Part shown: positions 60,813 through 64,000 of the stretch, piece after piece
Numbering within the stretch: position 1 is the stretch's first letter
How the letters are laid out: the number at the start of each line of letters is the position of its first letter
Assembly (NCBI RefSeq): GCF_024628865.1
Contig: NZ_CP102388.1
Location: 20,200 to 84,199 of the forward strand
Origin: Sphingopyxis sp. DBS4
GTDB lineage: Bacteria > Pseudomonadota > Alphaproteobacteria > Sphingomonadales > Sphingomonadaceae
Reading direction: 5' to 3'
Length of the DNA: 64,000 nucleotides
The notes under the pieces: generated by a model
Database searches by the model: none
What the model saw: the letters and a program-made list of their open reading frames with translations, nothing else
Told to the model about the DNA's origin: nothing
Program-made: the position numbers and the translations under genes

Positions 60813-61598
60813 CGTTCACCATACGTTCGCGCTTAGCGTGCGGATGCGTCACTTTCGTGTAGTCACCCCTTGTCGAAAATCTGCGTGATCGGGGCATAGG
60901 CTTCCGATCGCTGACAGATGCCGGGATGGACACGACGACGCCCAGCGGCGCGTTGATCTTCCATATATTCGCGGCGTTGGCCGACTTTGAGCGGTCGCTG
61001 ATCCGCGAGCGGACAAAGGCCGGATTGGAGGTCGCCGCCGCGCGCGGGCGAAAGGGCGGCCGTAGGTCGGTTGTCACGCCGGGAGTCCTGAAACGCGCGC
61101 GCGACATGATGGATAAGGGGTTGACGGTGCGGCAGGCCGCCGCCGCGCTCAAGATCGGCAAGACGCCGCTCTATGAGGCGCTACGTGCAGCGGACGAGGC
61201 CGCAGGCAGCGGATCGGGGGCGAAGAAAATGGCGTATGACGATTATCGGGAAGGCGACCGCTTTTCGGTGGACTTCCGCATGGCGGGCCAAATGAAAGGC
61301 TGTTGGCACCTGATAGGCGAAACTGCCACGCTGGACGAGGCGTGCGCGATGTTCGACGGCATTGTTGCTTCCGATCGCGCGGAAGGTGCAACGCCGGGGC
61401 ACGCTGGCGCATGTGCCATATGCGCGGTTCGGAAATTCTCCGCGTCATTGAGGATATGACGCTTACGAGGGACGGGCTGGCCACGACGCCCGCCGACGCT
61501 GACCGATAGCGCGCGGCCTGTCCCTCTAGCGTAACGATTCATTGCTTTTCTAGGCACTTTTGGCCTATCCACGCACTACCTACGGAGACGTGGGCGGG

Positions 61599-61765
61599 GG
61601 CGTGGAAACCCTCTGATAATCGAGCCGGTCGAGCTTAACGACCGGGTGGCGGACGCGCATGTCCAGAAGCCACCCGGCTTTAAAGGCGTTCGCGCCTGAC
61701 GATTATCAGGTTTCCAACACCCGGTTCCAAGCGGGCACGCCTCCAAAATGGGGGCGTGCCGCTGG
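61599..61765. ncRNA. highly structured intergenic element (candidate RNA or DNA hairpin array)
   Basis: An outer stem pairs TGGAAACC (61603-61610) and TGATAATCG (61614-61622) with CGATTATCA and GGTTTCCA (61700-61716), 17 pairs with a 3-base bulge. Inside are CCGGTC/GACCGG (61625-61645), CCGGGTGGC/GCCACCCGG (61642-61677; the first two compete), and AGGCG-TTCG-CGCCT (61684-61697). A further GGCACGCC...GGCGTGCC hairpin follows at 61734-61760. No protein frame explains it. It lies in a 335-bp gap before the GGDEF gene. Confidence 0.45.
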
Positions 61766-61844
61766 CTTTCCGGCCTACTCCCGACAGCACAGTTTTGGAA
61801 ATGGCGCGAGGTCGCTGCCATCGGTTTTGCTTGTTGGGGGGTAA

Positions 61845-62940
61845 GTGACCAATTCGGAAAATTCATCCGGCTCGATACTGGAATGGCTTGGCTTTCGCGG
61901 CGCGCGCGGGGGGCGCAGCGCGGACGGGAAGCAGCGTTCGCAAACGGCGCTGGCAATGTCTTCCAGCAGGCGCGCGCCATCTGCTCGATGAAATTGCGGC
62001 CTTCCTGCTCACCTATGAGCTGGACGTGACGCCCAATAATCTTCTCACCGCGCACGGGGCCTTTTCCGGGTCCAATCCCGCCCTTGCGCGCAAGATCGCC
62101 CAGCATGTGACCGCTGGCCTAGCCGTGACACAGGAATGGCTGGACGAAATCACGGCGGCAGACGAGACGATCGACAAGCACGATGGCATCCAGCACCTCA
62201 TGGCGAGGTTGGAAACGACGCTTGAAAGTTTCTCGAAGAACGCCAACGCCACGCGCAGCGCGACGGCCGATTATACCGACGAGCTGGAACAGCATGTGGC
62301 CGAGCTGGATCAGGTTCAGGGAACGGGGCAAATCCTTTCCAGCCTAGCCGATTTGGCGAAGGCGATGCTTGAGCGAACCCGCAAGCTGGAAACCGACATG
62401 CGGCGCAGCGAGGAGGAGGCCAAGGCGCTCCGCCGTAGTCTGGAACAGGCGCGGCGCGAGGCGGAGATTGACCACATGACCGGCCTTCCCAATCGCCGGC
62501 TTTCGAGACGGTCCTAGAGCGGGAATATCGTGACGCCAGAGCGAGCTTTGACCCGCTGACCGTAGCTTTCTGCGATATAGACCATTTTAAGCGCATCAAT
62601 GATACGCACGGCCATGATGCAGGCGATCGGTCATTCGACTTATCGCGGAAATGCTTGCTACGATTTCGGACGATAATTGCCATGTAGCGCGCCACGGTGG
62701 AGAGGAGTTTGTTATGCTGTTCCGAGGCGTCAGCCTGTCCGAAGCGCATAAGAAACTTGACGGCTTGCGCGAACAAATGGCCGAACGTCGCTTGCGAACC
62801 GCAAGACGGATGAACCATTGGGCCAAATTACATTCTCCGCTGGTATTGCGGACGTGTTTGATTTTCCTGATCCAAGGGCGGCCCTCAAAGCGGCCGATGA
62901 AGCCCTTTACGCCGCAAACAGGGCGGCCGAAACCAAGTGA
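61845..62940 (+). pseudogene. diguanylate cyclase (GGDEF) gene with several frameshifts
   Basis: It starts at GTG 61845 (GGGGGG run upstream), first frame TNSENSSGSILEWLGFRG. Around 61960 the frame moves to LLDEIAAFLLTYELDVTPNN and a long coiled coil, near 62500 to FETVLEREYRDA, after 62630 to ISDDNCHVARHGGEEFVMLF (the GGDEF-type signature, here GGEEF), and after 62790 to ITFSAGIADV and the end at 62938-62940. Each shift corresponds to one missing base in a short G/C run. If these are read errors, an intact cytoplasmic c-di-GMP synthase of about 365 residues would exist. Confidence 0.8.
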
Positions 62941-62971
62941 TAATCGCACCCAAGGGAGGCGCGCAGGCCGC

Positions 62972-63106
62972 ATGAGCGAGGGGACGCCAGATGAAGACGT
63001 ATTCCCCGGCGCGAAGCTCTCCGATCCGGCAATGGTGCGGGGAATGTTGCGTGATGCGGCACAGGAGAAGGCCGAAAAGGACGGGGAGCCGGGAAAATGG
63101 GATTAG
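62972..63106 (+). CDS. 44-residue acidic ORF
   Basis: From ATG 62972: MSEGTPDEDVFPGAKLSDPA, then a helical stretch [28 protein letters not shown] lies 20 bases upstream. It overlaps the receiver-domain gene by 10 bp, and starts 31 bp after the GGDEF gene. Could be a small regulator of the neighbouring signalling genes. Confidence 0.4.
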   Translation: MSEGTPDEDVFPGAKLSDPAMVRGMLRDAAQEKAEKDGEPGKWD

Positions 63107-63501
63107 GATCGGGCAGCGCGGCCGTGCTGGTTGTGGAGGATGAACCCCTAGTGAGGACGATGGCGGCCGACATTCTTATGGACGCGGGCTATCGCGTCTT
63201 TGAGGCGTGCGAGGCGGCGGACGCTCTGGCGATCCTTGACGGCCGCGATGACATTGGCGCGGTGTTCACCGATATTGAAATGCCCGGAGGGATGACCGGC
63301 CTTGCCTTGGCCGCTGCCGTCCGCGACCGATGGCCGTCCATGCCGGTCCTCGTTACCTCTGGCCGCGTGCGACCAGGTGCTGGCGAATTGCCGAACGGCG
63401 CTGCCTATATCGCCAAGCCCTACATGCCCGGTGAATTGGTCGCCACGCTCGGCAAGATGCTTCCTCACCCGATTCCGGCGATTAATGCTCCATCAGGCTG
63501 A
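63097..63501 (+). CDS. single-domain response regulator (receiver only)
   Basis: 134 residues. The acidic pair is in VLVVEDEPLV, the phospho-acceptor Asp in AVFTDIEMPGGMTG, the switch Thr/Ser in VLVTSGR, and the Lys in YIAKPYMPGEL. No output domain is present; the layout is that of stand-alone receivers associated with histidine kinases or PhyR-type stress signalling in alphaproteobacteria. It converges on the sigma-like gene, overlapping its end by 20 bp. Confidence 0.88.
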   Translation: MGLGSGSAAVLVVEDEPLVRTMAADILMDAGYRVFEACEAADALAILDGRDDIGAVFTDIEMPGGMTGLALAAAVRDRWPSMPVLVTSGRVRPGAGELPNGAAYIAKPYMPGELVATLGKMLPHPIPAINAPSG

Positions 63502-63838
63502 ATGAGCCGCGAACAAGGGCAAGCCCCACGGAAAGCCGTTCGGCCGCCTCTTTCTGCTCGATGCCTAGTCGTTTGGCGATTTGCTCGATCGAAAGCCCGT
63601 TCTGCCGATGCAGGAACAAGACGCGATCGGTCAAATGTGGCAATTCATCAACACAATCCCAAAATTCATCTTCGGGAAATGTCATGCGCGGTGACGCCAT
63701 GCACGTATCTATTGATTGTTGCAGATAACAATCTGCGGCTGAATCATCGACCTCAACGAGTATCGCAAGAGCTTTTTCCATGAACTCTAGGGCAACCGCT
63801 TTCTGTTGCTCTCGATAGATATTGGAAGAATCAACCAT
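63482..63838 (-). CDS. sigma-70 region-4-like protein
   Basis: 118 residues from ATG 63838 with AAGGAGG upstream. The C-terminal half reads LPHLTDRVLFLHRQNGLSIEQIAKRLGIEQKEAAERLSVGLALVRG, a sigma-70 region 4 helix-turn-helix as in ECF factors, while region 2 is missing; the N-terminal half is helical with two Cys. It may be an anti-sigma-like or regulatory protein. No promoter is evident in 63839-64000, which has no other gene. Confidence 0.65.
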   Translation of the reverse strand: MVDSSNIYREQQKAVALEFMEKALAILVEVDDSAADCYLQQSIDTCMASPRMTFPEDEFWDCVDELPHLTDRVLFLHRQNGLSIEQIAKRLGIEQKEAAERLSVGLALVRGSFSLMEH

Positions 63839-64000
63839 AGCCTAGTCCTCCTTTCGGTCGCTGTAGGGAGGACGATGACTCAACAATAGGGAAATTGCAC
63901 GCGCAACTAGGGCCAGATTGAGCAGTAATTTTATTACAACGGCAAGCAGCCCTCGCCTGCCCGGACAGGGGCGGCGCGTGGCATCGGGCTAGATTGTTTG

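Larger units (their letters stand above)
57089..60869. mobile_element. Tn3-family transposon 2, complete (3781 bp)
   Basis: Terminal repeats of about 46 bp with five mismatches (GGGGTGACTGCACGAAAGTG... left; GGGGTGACTACACGAAAGTG... right, inverted). Target duplication TTGTC at 57084-57088 and 60870-60874. Contains only tnpR and tnpA with res between. The transposase is of a different subgroup from that of transposon 1. Confidence 0.95.
56804..61459 (+). pseudogene. serine recombinase gene split by the second Tn3-family transposon
   Basis: Part 1 (56804-57088) has [20 protein letters not shown] and VVWKIDRLGRSLPHLVGLV; part 2 (60875 on) continues [20 protein letters not shown], an Arg-rich helix and the HTH LTVRQAAAALKIGKTPLYEA. 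Removing 57089-60869 and one TTGTC restores the frame exactly. An extension follows the HTH (AYDDYREGDRFSVDFRMAGQ and on to 61459); near 61400 another frame (MRGSEILRVIEDMTLTRDGL, to 61509) looks more protein-like, so one more frameshift is likely. Confidence 0.85.

Noticed and set aside
61599..61845. c-di-GMP riboswitch before the GGDEF gene
   Set aside because: The conserved GEMM core elements and tetraloop-receptor pattern are not present, although the region is strongly structured.

Overview
The window is plasmid DNA from an alphaproteobacterium of the sphingomonad group (Sphingobium/Sphingomonas/Novosphingobium type). This rests on four IS6100 copies, a CadAB-like aryloxyalkanoate oxygenase next to tfd-type chlorocatechol genes, and a high-GC plasmid backbone related to, but clearly diverged from, IncP (RP4). 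The organism assignment is an inference from gene content. No chromosomal markers, rRNA or tRNA genes, or CRISPR arrays were seen.

Region 1 (1-8172, minus strand) is a compact catabolic operon. In transcription order it encodes a Rieske oxygenase large and small subunit (CadAB/TftAB/AndA type), chlorocatechol 1,2-dioxygenase, dienelactone hydrolase, maleylacetate reductase, Rieske ferredoxin, ferredoxin reductase, chloromuconate cycloisomerase and a YciI-like protein. The ferredoxin and reductase can feed electrons to the oxygenase. The other enzymes take chlorocatechol through chloromuconate and dienelactone to maleylacetate and 3-oxoadipate. A perfect ATAC-N7-GTAT box precedes the dioxygenase gene. 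Region 2 (8183-18613) starts with an IS5-family remnant and a tandem pair of IS6100. It then carries a second, partly broken module: a GST tail, a second maleylacetate reductase, a frameshifted YciI, a MarR regulator, a divergent XylR/DmpR-type regulator, a TonB-receptor remnant, an intact TfdB (chlorophenol hydroxylase) and a 64-codon stump of a second chlorocatechol dioxygenase cut by IS6100. Together the modules suggest breakdown of chlorophenoxy herbicides: oxygenase to chlorophenol, TfdB to chlorocatechol, then modified ortho cleavage.

Region 3 (18614-29061) is accessory plasmid DNA: a truncated SprT-like gene, a zeta-toxin-like kinase, a D12 adenine methylase, small membrane proteins, an XRE regulator, a thiol-redox/persulfide cluster (MBL, two DsbA, TlpA), an IS21-family element and a duplicated-domain protein. 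A recurring 20-bp palindrome links the zeta and XRE loci. Region 4 (29063-47483) is the IncP-like backbone. It has the RP4 Tra1 gene order on both sides of an RP4-like oriT (primase, traD, topoisomerase, traF, traG, traI with traH inside it, traJ, oriT, traK, traL, traM). Next come a coiled-coil gene, korB, incC, korA, kleE-like, korC-like, klcA, a candidate replication initiator and a ribbon-helix-helix protein. Five KorB operators are scattered through it. The trb mating-pair genes are not in the window.

Region 5 (47818-64000) is accessory again: a pRiA4b ORF-3-like gene cut by IS6100, four small conserved-looking ORFs, and two intact Tn3-family transposons whose 5-bp target duplications allow the interrupted genes to be rebuilt (a small P-loop-like ORF and a resolvase). 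It ends with a secreted nuclease, a strongly structured intergenic element, a multiply frameshifted diguanylate cyclase, a receiver-domain protein and a sigma-70 region-4-like protein. Several one-base deletions in short G/C runs (incC, the GGDEF gene, possibly the resolvase tail) could be sequencing errors rather than true mutations.
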